16,822 nt of DNA. Source: an uncultured Clostridia bacterium (GTDB taxonomy: Bacteria; Bacillota; Clostridia; Christensenellales; Borkfalkiaceae). How positions within the stretch are numbered: position 1 is the first letter of the stretch; every line of letters starts with the position of its first letter. Under the pieces are notes generated by a model. The model was not told where the DNA came from. It did no database searches and saw only the letters and a list, made by a program, of their open reading frames with translations. The DNA lies in contig CAKQMM010000007.1 of NCBI GenBank assembly GCA_934254755.1, positions 1-16,822 of the forward strand. Direction: 5' to 3'. This document shows, one piece after another, positions 7,818 to 14,236 of this stretch. The position numbers were made by a program, and so were the translations under genes.

Positions 7818-8444
7818 GTCGCTCGCTTTTATAAACCACGCGTAAAAAATCGCGACCAAAGCGTAGTTTGCGACGCTGTTATAAATTTGCCCTTTAAAAA
7901 TCAAGCGATATACAAGGTACGCAAAATAGGAAACGCCTTCATTGCCGAAACGCTCGGCAACGTAATTTACGACCGCGGTCGAAAACCCCATTGCTTTATT
8001 GTAAAAATAAAACCCCGTTGAGTTCACCGCCACGGTACATATTAAAAAGGAAGCGAGTATAAACAGCGCGCACTTTAAAGCTTTGCCGCCCTTAAACTTA
8101 GCGTAATCGAACCCTAAAAACACTCCGCCGAAAAATGCGTTAAGCCCGGTGGAAAGCCCCACCCACGGCATATATATAAACCCCGAACTGTTTGCAAGCC
8201 ACCCTAAGAAGTCGGCAAGCGCGCACACCGTAAACCCCGATAAAGGTCCCAGAACGCACCCCGTCGCGCACGACAGAACTATCGTAAGCGAAAACTGCAC
8301 GTCTAAAAACTTAACTTCCAAAAAAGCGTTCGCAACGTACATGACGGCGGTTGCAAGTCCCATAAGCGCAAGGCGGGTCGTCACCGACTTTTTGAGCGCG
8401 TACGGCGAAAAAATGAAGCGCATTAAGCGTTGTTTTAAGAGCAT
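7791..8444 (-). CDS. folT: ECF transporter S component, folate type (FolT-like)
   Basis: The 217-aa membrane protein has about six hydrophobic helices. The block VTTRLALMGLATAVMYVANAF near the N-terminus and CATGCVLGPLSGFTVCALAD followed by FIYMPWVGLSTGLNAFFGG match the ECF substrate-binding subunit fold of the folate/thiamine group. The S component captures the vitamin and passes it to the shared EcfA-EcfA'-EcfT energising module, which is not in this window. The folate assignment rests mainly on the THF-type riboswitch in its leader, since S components alone are hard to assign. The ATG at 8442-8444 has AAAGGGGG 8 bases upstream, and this site can be covered by a hairpin. The 3' end overlaps the flippase gene by 27 bp on the opposite strand. 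Confidence 0.8.
   Translation of the reverse strand: MLLKQRLMRFIFSPYALKKSVTTRLALMGLATAVMYVANAFLEVKFLDVQFSLTIVLSCATGCVLGPLSGFTVCALADFLGWLANSSGFIYMPWVGLSTGLNAFFGGVFLGFDYAKFKGGKALKCALFILASFLICTVAVNSTGFYFYNKAMGFSTAVVNYVAERFGNEGVSYFAYLVYRLIFKGQIYNSVANYALVAIFYAWFIKASDSGFFKQVF
7808..7830. terminator. Possible bidirectional terminator within the overlapping 3' ends
   Basis: AAAAGC (7808-7813) pairs with GCTTTT (7825-7830), with an inner GAG/CTC and a two-base bulge. The hairpin spans the flippase stop codon and the last codons of the opposite gene. On the minus strand a T run follows. It is weaker than the other terminators here, but no other candidate is present between the two convergent genes. 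Confidence 0.4.
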
Positions 8445-8452
8445 AATAAAAA

Positions 8453-8476
8453 CCCCCTTTAGAACGATAAAGAAGG
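8453..8476 (-). promoter_or_regulatory. Hairpin covering the folT ribosome binding site (probable riboswitch output)
   Basis: On the minus strand CCTTCTTT (8469-8476) can pair with AAAGGGGG (8453-8460), the ribosome binding site, around an 8-base loop; two pairs are G-T. TTTTTATT follows, so the same hairpin could also end transcription. Just upstream GTCCGTTA and TAGCGGAC can form an 8-bp stem whose left arm includes the 3' end of the aptamer, so it would compete with the closing helix of the aptamer. Translational and transcriptional control cannot be separated from sequence alone. Confidence 0.6.
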
Positions 8477-8496
8477 TCCGCTAAATATAAAACGTA

Positions 8497-8584
8497 ACGG
8501 ACGCGCCATCGAACCGTATCGAAAACCGATTTCGTCCAAAGGAGACATCCCATCCTTTGGCACTAAAGCAAACGGCGGCTCCGT
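8497..8584 (-). promoter_or_regulatory. Tetrahydrofolate (THF) riboswitch aptamer
   Basis: On the minus strand this 88-nt stretch folds in the order known for THF riboswitches. The closing helix is ACGGA/TCCGT, and the second helix is CGCCGTT/GATGGCG. The long hairpin is CCAAAGG/CCTTTGG at 8536-8560 with the conserved loop ATGGGATGTC. ACGAA and a small hairpin ATCG/CGAT come next, followed by ACGGT. The loop GGATG can pair with CGTCC near the 3' end, as in the known pseudoknot. I compared it from memory with the Eubacterium siraeum folT aptamer; loop, order and spacing agree. It sits between a promoter and a FolT-like gene, the standard location. THF binding normally switches the gene off. 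Confidence 0.85.
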
Positions 8585-8631
8585 AATAACGCACGCCCCG
8601 CGCTAACGCTCTTTGGCTACTTTACTTTTAA

Positions 8632-8660
8632 AGTATATCACGGCGGCGCGATTATTACAA
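8632..8660 (-). promoter_or_regulatory. folT promoter
   Basis: Read on the minus strand, TTGTAA (8655-8660) and TATACT (8632-8637) are 17 bp apart, and TG one base before the -10 makes it an extended -10 promoter. Transcription would begin near 8625, giving a leader of about 180 nt that carries the whole aptamer and the hairpin over the ribosome binding site. Confidence 0.7.
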
Positions 8661-8770
8661 CACGCTGAGGGGCGATATTTAAAATTTCACAAAACCTTAT
8701 CAATTAGCCGTTAAAATCGCCGCACCGCTTTTTACCGCATAAATTATCGCGCCTTGCAAATATTATCGTT

Positions 8771-9454
8771 ATGGCAATAATATTCGTGCGCTCGCTTATT
8801 ATTTATATAACGCTTATACTCGTTATGCGGCTTATGGGTAAGCGGCAGATAGGCGAAATGCAACCTTACGAATTCGTGGTGACTCTTTTAATCGCCGAAC
8901 TTGCCTGCATCCCGATGGCGGACGTTTCTATCCCCCTTTTATACGGCGTTGCGGCAATGCTGGCGGTTTTCGTGCTGCACCAATTTTTGTCGCTTATCGA
9001 GCAATCGGGGGCGACGGCTAAAAAAATAGTGAGCGGAAGCCCAAGCGTCGTCATCAATAAAAACGGCGTAGATTTTAAAGAACTTAAAAAGAACAATATG
9101 GACGTTGACGACCTTATCGAAAGCATGCGCGCCGCGGGATATTGCTCGCTCGAACAGCTTAAATACGCGATTTACGAATCGAACGGAAAACTTTCGACCG
9201 TCGAAAGCGACGCCGCCGAGAAAATCAAAGACCTGCCCGTTATTATCGTTAAAAACGGAAAATTTGACAAAAAAAACCGCGAACTGAGCGGAATTACGGA
9301 CGAAGAGATGAGTAAAATTTTAAAAACGGCAAACGCAAAAAGCGTTAAAGAAATAGGGGTTTTGACCGTTGACGGAAGCGGCAGATTTTACGTGCAAAAA
9401 CCCAAAGAAAAATATAAAACGGGAAAGCTCGAATTTAAAGGTGAAAAATGGTAA
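8771..9454 (+). CDS. DUF421 (YetF-like) membrane protein
   Basis: The 227-aa protein has three hydrophobic helices in the first 75 residues (FVRSLIIYITLILVMRLMGK, then FVVTLLIAELACIPMA, then the LLYGVAAMLAVFVL region), followed by a soluble part. LMGKRQIGEMQPYEFVVTLL and the GSPSVVINKNGVDFKELKKN region, with the DLIESMRAAGYCSLEQLKYA segment, are typical of the DUF421/YetF family, which is common in spore-forming Bacillota. The biochemical role of the family is not established. The ATG has no clear Shine-Dalgarno sequence; TATTAT lies only 4 bases upstream of it, so a leaderless transcript is conceivable but unproven. It overlaps the following DUF4363 gene by 7 bp, indicating co-translation. 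Confidence 0.88.
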   Translation: MAIIFVRSLIIYITLILVMRLMGKRQIGEMQPYEFVVTLLIAELACIPMADVSIPLLYGVAAMLAVFVLHQFLSLIEQSGATAKKIVSGSPSVVINKNGVDFKELKKNNMDVDDLIESMRAAGYCSLEQLKYAIYESNGKLSTVESDAAEKIKDLPVIIVKNGKFDKKNRELSGITDEEMSKILKTANAKSVKEIGVLTVDGSGRFYVQKPKEKYKTGKLEFKGEKW

Positions 9455-9825
9455 AGTCGATAGTATCCGCGCTTATAACGCTTGCGCTTTTTATATTCGC
9501 ATCCACCTGGGAACAAGCGTATTTAAAGAAAAATTTTACCGAATTTAAAGAGGAAGCCGTAATTTTATACGATAAAATAGAAGCTGAAACGGCTTGCGCG
9601 GACGACGCGCTTTCGCTCCAAAAATTCTGGATAAGAAAAAAAGAAAGCCTGCACGTTTTCATCCCCCACACAGAGATTAAAGAGATTGATTTGTGGATAG
9701 CCGAAAGCGTTACCCTTATTAAAAACGAAAAGTTCGACGACGCGCTTTCAAAAATAGACGTAGTCATCGAACTTGTGGAACAAATACCCAAAACGTTCGG
9801 GTTAAGGCTCGAAAATATACTTTAA
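9448..9825 (+). CDS. DUF4363 family protein
   Basis: The 125-aa protein begins with one hydrophobic segment (about residues 4-18) and is otherwise charged and helical. The pattern of an N-terminal anchor, a Trp near residue 21 (TWEQ), then KFWIRKKESLHVFIPHTEIKEID followed by a regularly spaced helical tail matches DUF4363, a family usually found directly after DUF421 genes in Clostridia. Function unknown. The ATG lies within the last codons of the DUF421 gene with AAAGG upstream, so the two are almost certainly one transcription unit and may form a membrane complex (inference from overlap). A bidirectional terminator follows 7 bp after the stop. Confidence 0.8.
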   Translation: MVKSIVSALITLALFIFASTWEQAYLKKNFTEFKEEAVILYDKIEAETACADDALSLQKFWIRKKESLHVFIPHTEIKEIDLWIAESVTLIKNEKFDDALSKIDVVIELVEQIPKTFGLRLENIL

Positions 9826-9832
9826 AAACTAA

Positions 9833-9857
9833 CGGCGGCAAAATTATTTTGCCGCCG
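9833..9857. terminator. Bidirectional intrinsic terminator between DUF4363 and fhs
   Basis: A perfect inverted repeat of 12 bp on each side of a single T (CGGCGGCAAAAT and its complement) is followed by T-rich DNA on both strands. It lies between two convergent genes and can serve both. Confidence 0.92.
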
Positions 9858-9872
9858 ATTTTATTGGTCGTT

Positions 9873-11543
9873 TTAAAAAATTCCCGTTATGTTACCATCG
9901 TCGTCCACGTCGATATTTTCCGCGGCGGGAATTTTAGGAAGCCCCGGCATAGTGAGAATATCGCCCGTTTTTACCACTAAAAACCCCGCGCCCGCCGAAA
10001 CGGTCACGCTTTTAACCGTTACGGTAAACCCGCACGGCGCGCCTAAAAGGGTTTTGTCGTCCGAAAAACTGTACTGCGTTTTCGCCATGCAAACCAAAAG
10101 GTTATCAAAACCGTTTTCGTTTACGAATTTTATATCGCGCTCGGCGGCTTCCGTATATTTTACGCCCGCCCCGCGGTATATTTTTTTGACGATTTTTTCT
10201 ATCTTTTCTTTAACGCCGCCGGTTTCGCTATACGCGTATTCAAATTTGTTTTGCCCGCTATCCGCTAAATTTAAAACGGTTTTAGCTAATTCTAAGCCGC
10301 CGTTTCCACCCTTACTCCAAACGTCCGACAAAACGGCGGTAACGCCGATATCTTCGCACGATTTTTTGATGAGGTTTATTTCTTCGTCCGTGTCGGTGGG
10401 GAAGCGATTTATCGCGACCGCAAGCGGAAGTTTAAACACGTTTTTAATATTGTCCGCGTGGCGTAAAAGGTTTTTAACGCCGACGCTTAGCGCGGCAAGG
10501 TTTTCCGTTTTTAAGTCGTTTTTATCAACGCCGCCGTGCATTTTAAGCGCGCGCACCGTCGCGACCAACACGACGGCAGAAGGCGTTAAACCGCCTATAC
10601 GGCACTTTATATCCAAAAATTTTTCCGCCCCCAAATCCGCGCCGAAACCCGCTTCGGTAACGGTATAGTCGGCACATTTGAGCGCGACGCGCGTCGCTAC
10701 CAAAGAGTTGCAGCCGTGCGCAATGTTTGCAAACGGGCCGCCGTGAATAAACGCGGGGGTCTTTTCGAGCGTCTGAACAAGATTCGGGTTAAACGCGTCT
10801 TTAAGTAGCGCCGTCATCGCGCCCGCCGCCTTTAAGTCTTTTGCGGTGACGAGTTTTCCGTCCGCGGTTTTCGCAACGATTATTTTGCCGAGCCTTTCTT
10901 TTAAGTCTTTTATAGACCCCGCCAAACAAAACGCCGCCATAACTTCGCTTGCGACGGTTATATCGAACCCGTCCGCGCGGGGAACGCCGTTTTTAGCTCC
11001 GCCCTCGCCGTCGGTTATAAACCTGAGCTGGCGGTCGTTCATATCTACGGCGCGCTTTATAAAAATGCAGTTTTTATCTATGTTTAGGGCGTTGCCCTGA
11101 AAAATAGTGTTATCGAGCATTGCGCACAGCAAATTGTTCGCCGCGCCGATCGCGTGGAAGTCCCCCGTAAAATGAAGGTTTATATCTTCCATAGGGACGA
11201 CTTGAGCGTACCCGCCGCCCGTCGCGCCGCCTTTCACGCCGAAAACGGGACCTAAAGACGGTTCGCGGAGCGCAACGTTCGCTTTCACGCCGAGTTTATT
11301 GAGCGCGTCGGCAAGACCTATAGTCGTAGTGGTCTTTCCTTCGCCCGCGGCGGTAGGAGATATGGCGGTAACTAAAATAAGTTTGCCGTCCTTTTTCTCT
11401 TCGCCGTCCTTCAAAAATTTAAGGTCTATTTTCGCCTTATAATTTCCGTATTTGACGGCGTATTTCTCCTCTATTCCTGCGGAACGCAAAATATCCGATA
11501 TATCGCTCTTTTTTACGCTGTTTGCAATTTCGATGTCAGTCAT
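9873..11543 (-). CDS. fhs: Formate--tetrahydrofolate ligase
   Basis: The enzyme joins formate to tetrahydrofolate using ATP, giving 10-formyl-THF for purine synthesis, formyl-Met-tRNA or the reductive acetyl-CoA route. At 556 aa it is full length. The P-loop [16 protein letters not shown] is at 62-77, and the family block [20 protein letters not shown] comes at about 94-113, then [14 protein letters not shown]. Further family blocks are [17 protein letters not shown] and the C-terminal [17 protein letters not shown]. The ATG lies 8 bases after the guaB stop with AAGG in the gap, so it is the second gene of a guaB-fhs unit; it ends at a strong shared terminator. The promoter and leader terminator ahead of guaB would therefore also control fhs. 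No window neighbour gives the rest of a Wood-Ljungdahl pathway, so an acetogenic role is not implied. Confidence 0.97.
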   Translation of the reverse strand: MTDIEIANSVKKSDISDILRSAGIEEKYAVKYGNYKAKIDLKFLKDGEEKKDGKLILVTAISPTAAGEGKTTTTIGLADALNKLGVKANVALREPSLGPVFGVKGGATGGGYAQVVPMEDINLHFTGDFHAIGAANNLLCAMLDNTIFQGNALNIDKNCIFIKRAVDMNDRQLRFITDGEGGAKNGVPRADGFDITVASEVMAAFCLAGSIKDLKERLGKIIVAKTADGKLVTAKDLKAAGAMTALLKDAFNPNLVQTLEKTPAFIHGGPFANIAHGCNSLVATRVALKCADYTVTEAGFGADLGAEKFLDIKCRIGGLTPSAVVLVATVRALKMHGGVDKNDLKTENLAALSVGVKNLLRHADNIKNVFKLPLAVAINRFPTDTDEEINLIKKSCEDIGVTAVLSDVWSKGGNGGLELAKTVLNLADSGQNKFEYAYSETGGVKEKIEKIVKKIYRGAGVKYTEAAERDIKFVNENGFDNLLVCMAKTQYSFSDDKTLLGAPCGFTVTVKSVTVSAGAGFLVVKTGDILTMPGLPKIPAAENIDVDDDGNITGIF

Positions 11544-11551
11544 TTTTTACC

Positions 11552-13057
11552 TTACTTGTTGGGTATGCTTTTGTCTTTGGGGATAACGTCGTGCGCGCCG
11601 CCCTCGACTATGCTCGTTGCCGAAACGAGGGTTAAAACAGCCTTTTGTTGCAACTCTTTTATGGTAAGCGCGCCGCAGTTGCACATGGTCGATTTTACTT
11701 TTGCAAGCGACATATTTACGTTGTCTTTTAAACTTCCCGCATAAGGAACGTAACTGTCAACGCCTTCTTCAAACGACAACTTTTTGTCGCCGCCCAAATC
11801 GTAACGCTGCCAGTTGCGCGCGCGCTGAGAACCTTCGCCCCAATATTCTTTAAAATAAGTGCCGCCGATTATAACTTTGTTGGACGGGCTTTCGTCAAAG
11901 CGGGCAAAATATCTGCCGAGCATAACGAAGTCCGCACCCATGGCAAGCGCTAAGGTTATGTGGTGGTCGTACACGATGCCGCCGTCCGAGCAAACGGGAA
12001 CGTAAACGCCCGTTTCCTTAAAATATTCGTCGCGCGCGGCGCATACGTCTATAAGAGCGGTGGCTTGCCCTCTGCCGATACCTTTCGTTTCGCGCGTGAT
12101 GCAGATGCTTCCGCCGCCGATGCCTACCTTAATAAAGTCCGCGCCCGCTTCCGCTAAGAAACGGAAACCTTCGCCGTCAACGACGTTGCCCGCGCCGACT
12201 TTAACGTCGTCGCCGTAATTGTCGCGTATCCACTTAATGGTTCTCGACTGCCATTCCGAAAACCCTTCGGAAGAGTCTATGCACAAAACGTCCGCGCCCG
12301 CCTCTAAAAGCGCGGGAACGCGTTCGGCGTAATCGCGGGTGTTTATGCCCGCGCCGACGACGTAACGCTTTTTATCGTCCAAAAGTTCGTTCGGGTTTTG
12401 TTTGTGGCTGTCGTAGTCTTTTCTGAACACTAAATAGCACAAATTGCCGCTTTTATCTATTATCGGCAAAGAGTTTAACTTATGATCCCATATAACGTCG
12501 TTCGCCTCTTTTAAAGTAACCCCTTCGTAAGCGTAAACGAGGTTTTTAAACGGGGTCATAAAATCTTTGACGAGCATATCTTCGCTCATACGGCTCACGC
12601 GGTAGTCTCGGCTCGTTACGATGCCCATAAGCTTGCCGTGACCCGTTCCGTCGTCCGTAACCGCAACGGTGGAGTGCCCCGTTTTCTCTTTAAGTTCGAT
12701 TATATCTTTAAGGGTGCTTTCGGGGGTGATGTTGGAATCGCTTACGACAAAACCCGCCTTAAAGTCTTTTGCGCGTTTAACCATTGCCGCTTCGTCTTCT
12801 ATCGACTGCGAACCGTAAATGAACGAAACGCCGCCCTCGGTTGCAAGCGCAACGGCAAGCCTGTCGCCCGAAACCGACTGCATTATGGCAGATACCATAG
12901 GAATGTTCATTTCTATCTTCGGTTTTTCGCCTTTTTTGAATTTTGTAAGCGGGGTTTTAAGCGTTACGTTCTTAGGGATGCACTCGCTCGACGAGTAGCC
13001 CGGAATCAAAAGATATTCGTTAAAAGTGTGCGACGGTTCGTTGATGAATTTTGCCAT
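11552..13057 (-). CDS. guaB: Inosine-5'-monophosphate dehydrogenase (Tritrichomonas-type)
   Basis: IMPDH oxidises IMP to XMP with NAD, the committed step to guanine nucleotides. The 501-aa protein has the usual barrel interrupted by two CBS domains (about 100-225). The catalytic loop is [20 protein letters not shown] with Cys319; most bacterial enzymes have GPGSIC and GVPQ or GVGV here. The mobile flap has the Arg418-Tyr419 pair in RARNWQRYD. Cys319, Arg418, Tyr419, Asp261 and Arg382 fall at exactly the residue numbers I recall for the Tritrichomonas foetus enzyme, so the two are probably collinear close relatives. The start has a strong AAAGGAGAG 4 bases before the ATG. It is first in a guaB-fhs unit and its leader carries an intrinsic terminator. 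Confidence 0.97.
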   Translation of the reverse strand: MAKFINEPSHTFNEYLLIPGYSSSECIPKNVTLKTPLTKFKKGEKPKIEMNIPMVSAIMQSVSGDRLAVALATEGGVSFIYGSQSIEDEAAMVKRAKDFKAGFVVSDSNITPESTLKDIIELKEKTGHSTVAVTDDGTGHGKLMGIVTSRDYRVSRMSEDMLVKDFMTPFKNLVYAYEGVTLKEANDVIWDHKLNSLPIIDKSGNLCYLVFRKDYDSHKQNPNELLDDKKRYVVGAGINTRDYAERVPALLEAGADVLCIDSSEGFSEWQSRTIKWIRDNYGDDVKVGAGNVVDGEGFRFLAEAGADFIKVGIGGGSICITRETKGIGRGQATALIDVCAARDEYFKETGVYVPVCSDGGIVYDHHITLALAMGADFVMLGRYFARFDESPSNKVIIGGTYFKEYWGEGSQRARNWQRYDLGGDKKLSFEEGVDSYVPYAGSLKDNVNMSLAKVKSTMCNCGALTIKELQQKAVLTLVSATSIVEGGAHDVIPKDKSIPNK

Positions 13058-13075
13058 TGTTCTCTCCTTTAGTTT

Positions 13076-13101
13076 AAAAAAAATCTTGCCGACAAGGCAA
13101 G
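13076..13101 (-). terminator. Intrinsic terminator in the guaB leader (candidate attenuator)
   Basis: On the minus strand a 6-bp stem CTTGCC/GGCAAG (13085-13090 and 13096-13101, loop of 5) is followed by one A and then eight T. It lies between the guaB promoter (start near 13129) and the guaB ribosome binding site, 19 bp before the start codon. It cannot serve an upstream gene because the neighbouring gene is divergent. About 28 nt of leader precede the hairpin, too few for a known purine riboswitch. Confidence 0.7.
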
Positions 13102-13135
13102 CCGCGATTTATAGTACTTTAATTAAATTTTTAAT

Positions 13136-13164
13136 ATTTTATCATTATAGCGCACTATTGTCAA
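13136..13164 (-). promoter_or_regulatory. guaB-fhs promoter
   Basis: On the minus strand a perfect TTGACA (13159-13164) is followed after 17 bp by TAAAAT (13136-13141), with TG one base before the -10. A TATAAT inside the spacer is too close to the -35 to act with it. The predicted start near 13129 gives a 71-nt leader containing the terminator-like hairpin. Confidence 0.8.
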
Positions 13165-13264
13165 GCAATGCCGAAAAATAATACAGCGCGGCGTGGCAAC
13201 GTTACCGAAAATGACCGCCCGAAACGGCGTAACAACCGCACGATTACACTATAAATTCGACAAA

Positions 13265-13278
13265 ACCGTTTCAACGGT
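13265..13278. promoter_or_regulatory. Inverted repeat in the divergent intergenic region
   Basis: ACCGTT and AACGGT are separated by 2 bp, between the two divergent promoters. It is too short-looped for a good RNA hairpin and could be a regulator site. No known consensus was recognised. The rest of the 314-bp gap between guaB and the next gene holds only the two promoters, the guaB leader terminator and AT-rich sequence. Confidence 0.3.
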
Positions 13279-13298
13279 AAGCAATTTTAAAAAAGTTA

Positions 13299-13335
13299 TT
13301 GTAATTTTTAAATTTTGCGGTACAATATTATTGTA
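13299..13335 (+). promoter_or_regulatory. Promoter of the small membrane-protein pair, with overlapping palindrome
   Basis: TTGTAA (13299-13304) and TACAAT (13321-13326) are 16 bp apart. The -10 is the left half of a perfect inverted repeat TACAAT-ATT-ATTGTA (13321-13335), a position from which a bound protein could block transcription. The start would be near 13333. The ribosome binding site GAGAGGT follows at 13354-13360. Confidence 0.5.
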
Positions 13336-13371
13336 AAACTATTTTTTATTTTTGAGAGGTAGCTGCGTTTT

Positions 13372-13761
13372 ATGAAAAAAGGATTTTTAGTCGCGGGAAT
13401 AATACTAACCGCAATCGGTTTAGGATTGTGCATATTTGAAAACAGTTTATCTATATCGGCGATATATTATCATTTCCACGGAAGCGCAAGCGATCAATTC
13501 GGAAGCGCTTTCGTTATGGCTATACTCGGAATTCTGACGTTTATATTGCAACTCGTATTTAATATCGCGGGAGGAGCCGTCGTCGGTCAGGCAATAGGCT
13601 CTTCCGTTAAAGGCATTAAGATTGCGGGAATAATATTTTTAATTTTAAACGTTTTAATGCTCATTCTCAGTACGATAACGCTCGTTTGGTTCATAAAATT
13701 AAGCAACTCTGCGAGCACCGAAACGAGCATGATTTTAAACTTTTTAAAAATCAAACTTTAA
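13372..13761 (+). CDS. Small membrane protein of unknown function (paralogue of the next gene)
   Basis: The 129-aa protein has three clear hydrophobic segments (about residues 4-22, 47-72 and 82-108) and a short polar tail. I do not recognise a family. Residues 60-105 align without gaps with residues 57-102 of the next protein: both have Q..F, then KG[IV]K[IV]AG, then a shared N, M, S and L pattern in the last helix, and both begin MKK. The start ATG has GAGAGGT about 11 bases upstream and its own promoter. The gene is divergent from guaB and 22 bp ahead of its paralogue, so both probably share a transcript. Base composition looks slightly more AT-rich than the housekeeping neighbours. Confidence 0.8.
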   Translation: MKKGFLVAGIILTAIGLGLCIFENSLSISAIYYHFHGSASDQFGSAFVMAILGILTFILQLVFNIAGGAVVGQAIGSSVKGIKIAGIIFLILNVLMLILSTITLVWFIKLSNSASTETSMILNFLKIKL

Positions 13762-13783
13762 AAAATCAGGTGACGGACTACTT

Positions 13784-14167
13784 ATGAAAAAGGCTTACTT
13801 AATTATCGTTATGACAATAACGCTGTTTGCGGCGATTATGTGCGCTGTTGCGAACAACGTAGTTTTAAACGACGCGTTTCAGAAAAAACTCGGCTTTTTG
13901 GACGGAAACGAAAAACACACGCTTTTATTTTGCATCCCGCTGTACGTCGGGCAAATTATGTTCAGCGTTTCCGCTATTTTGGCGGCTGTGCGCGTTATCC
14001 CAACGCCCGAAAAAGGCGTAAAAGTTGCGGGCGCGATGCTTATTACGATGAACGCTATGATGATAATTTTCAGCGTGACGGTGCTTATCGTATCTACCGG
14101 CATAGCTAAATCGCAAGACCCCGAAACGGCGGCGTTGATATACAAACTATTAACCTTGCGGGTTTAA
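13784..14167 (+). CDS. Small membrane protein of unknown function (paralogue of the previous gene)
   Basis: The 127-aa protein has three hydrophobic segments (about residues 4-24, 46-71 and 79-105) separated by a charged loop (LGFLDGNEKH near 36-45) and a polar C-terminal tail. It is homologous to the gene before it over the last two membrane segments, with KGVKVAGAML at 77-86 matching KGIKIAGIIF there. No known family was recognised. AGGTGA lies about 11 bases before the ATG. A strong terminator 12 bp after the stop closes the two-gene unit. A tandem duplication followed by divergence is the simplest explanation; a heteromeric membrane complex is possible but unproven. Confidence 0.8.
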   Translation: MKKAYLIIVMTITLFAAIMCAVANNVVLNDAFQKKLGFLDGNEKHTLLFCIPLYVGQIMFSVSAILAAVRVIPTPEKGVKVAGAMLITMNAMMIIFSVTVLIVSTGIAKSQDPETAALIYKLLTLRV

Positions 14168-14179
14168 AAACAGCATACA

Positions 14180-14211
14180 AAAACGGGAGCGGTTCAAACC
14201 GTTCCCGTTTT
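14180..14211. terminator. Bidirectional intrinsic terminator
   Basis: A 14-bp stem (AAAACGGGAGCGGT with ACCGTTCCCGTTTT, one G-T pair) has the four-base loop TCAA. T-rich DNA follows on both strands. It separates the small membrane-protein pair from the convergent uxaA. Confidence 0.93.
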
Positions 14212-14236
14212 AAATTTCTTATTTTTACGCTTGTTT

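Noticed and set aside
8149..8553. Open frames on both strands (8149-8484 plus, 8311-8553 minus) over the folT start and leader
   Set aside because: Both cover the riboswitch or the well-supported folT reading frame, have no plausible domain, and the minus-strand one would be read through the folT start in another frame.
8661..8770. Sporulation-sigma promoter before DUF421 (GGCGATATT resembles a sigma-F-type -10)
   Set aside because: No matching -35 at the right distance, so the resemblance is not enough.
9889..10668. A 259-codon open frame on the plus strand opposite fhs
   Set aside because: It lies wholly antisense to a highly conserved gene, has low-complexity Ser/Pro/Ala-rich sequence and no family motif; it is a shadow of GC-rich codon use.
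12638..13072. A 144-codon plus-strand open frame opposite the guaB 5' end
   Set aside because: Arg/Phe/Tyr-rich reverse reading of guaB with no ribosome binding site or recognisable domain.
13142..13158. TATAAT within the guaB promoter spacer as the -10
   Set aside because: It lies only 9 bp after TTGACA; TAAAAT at 17 bp with an extended TG is the better match.
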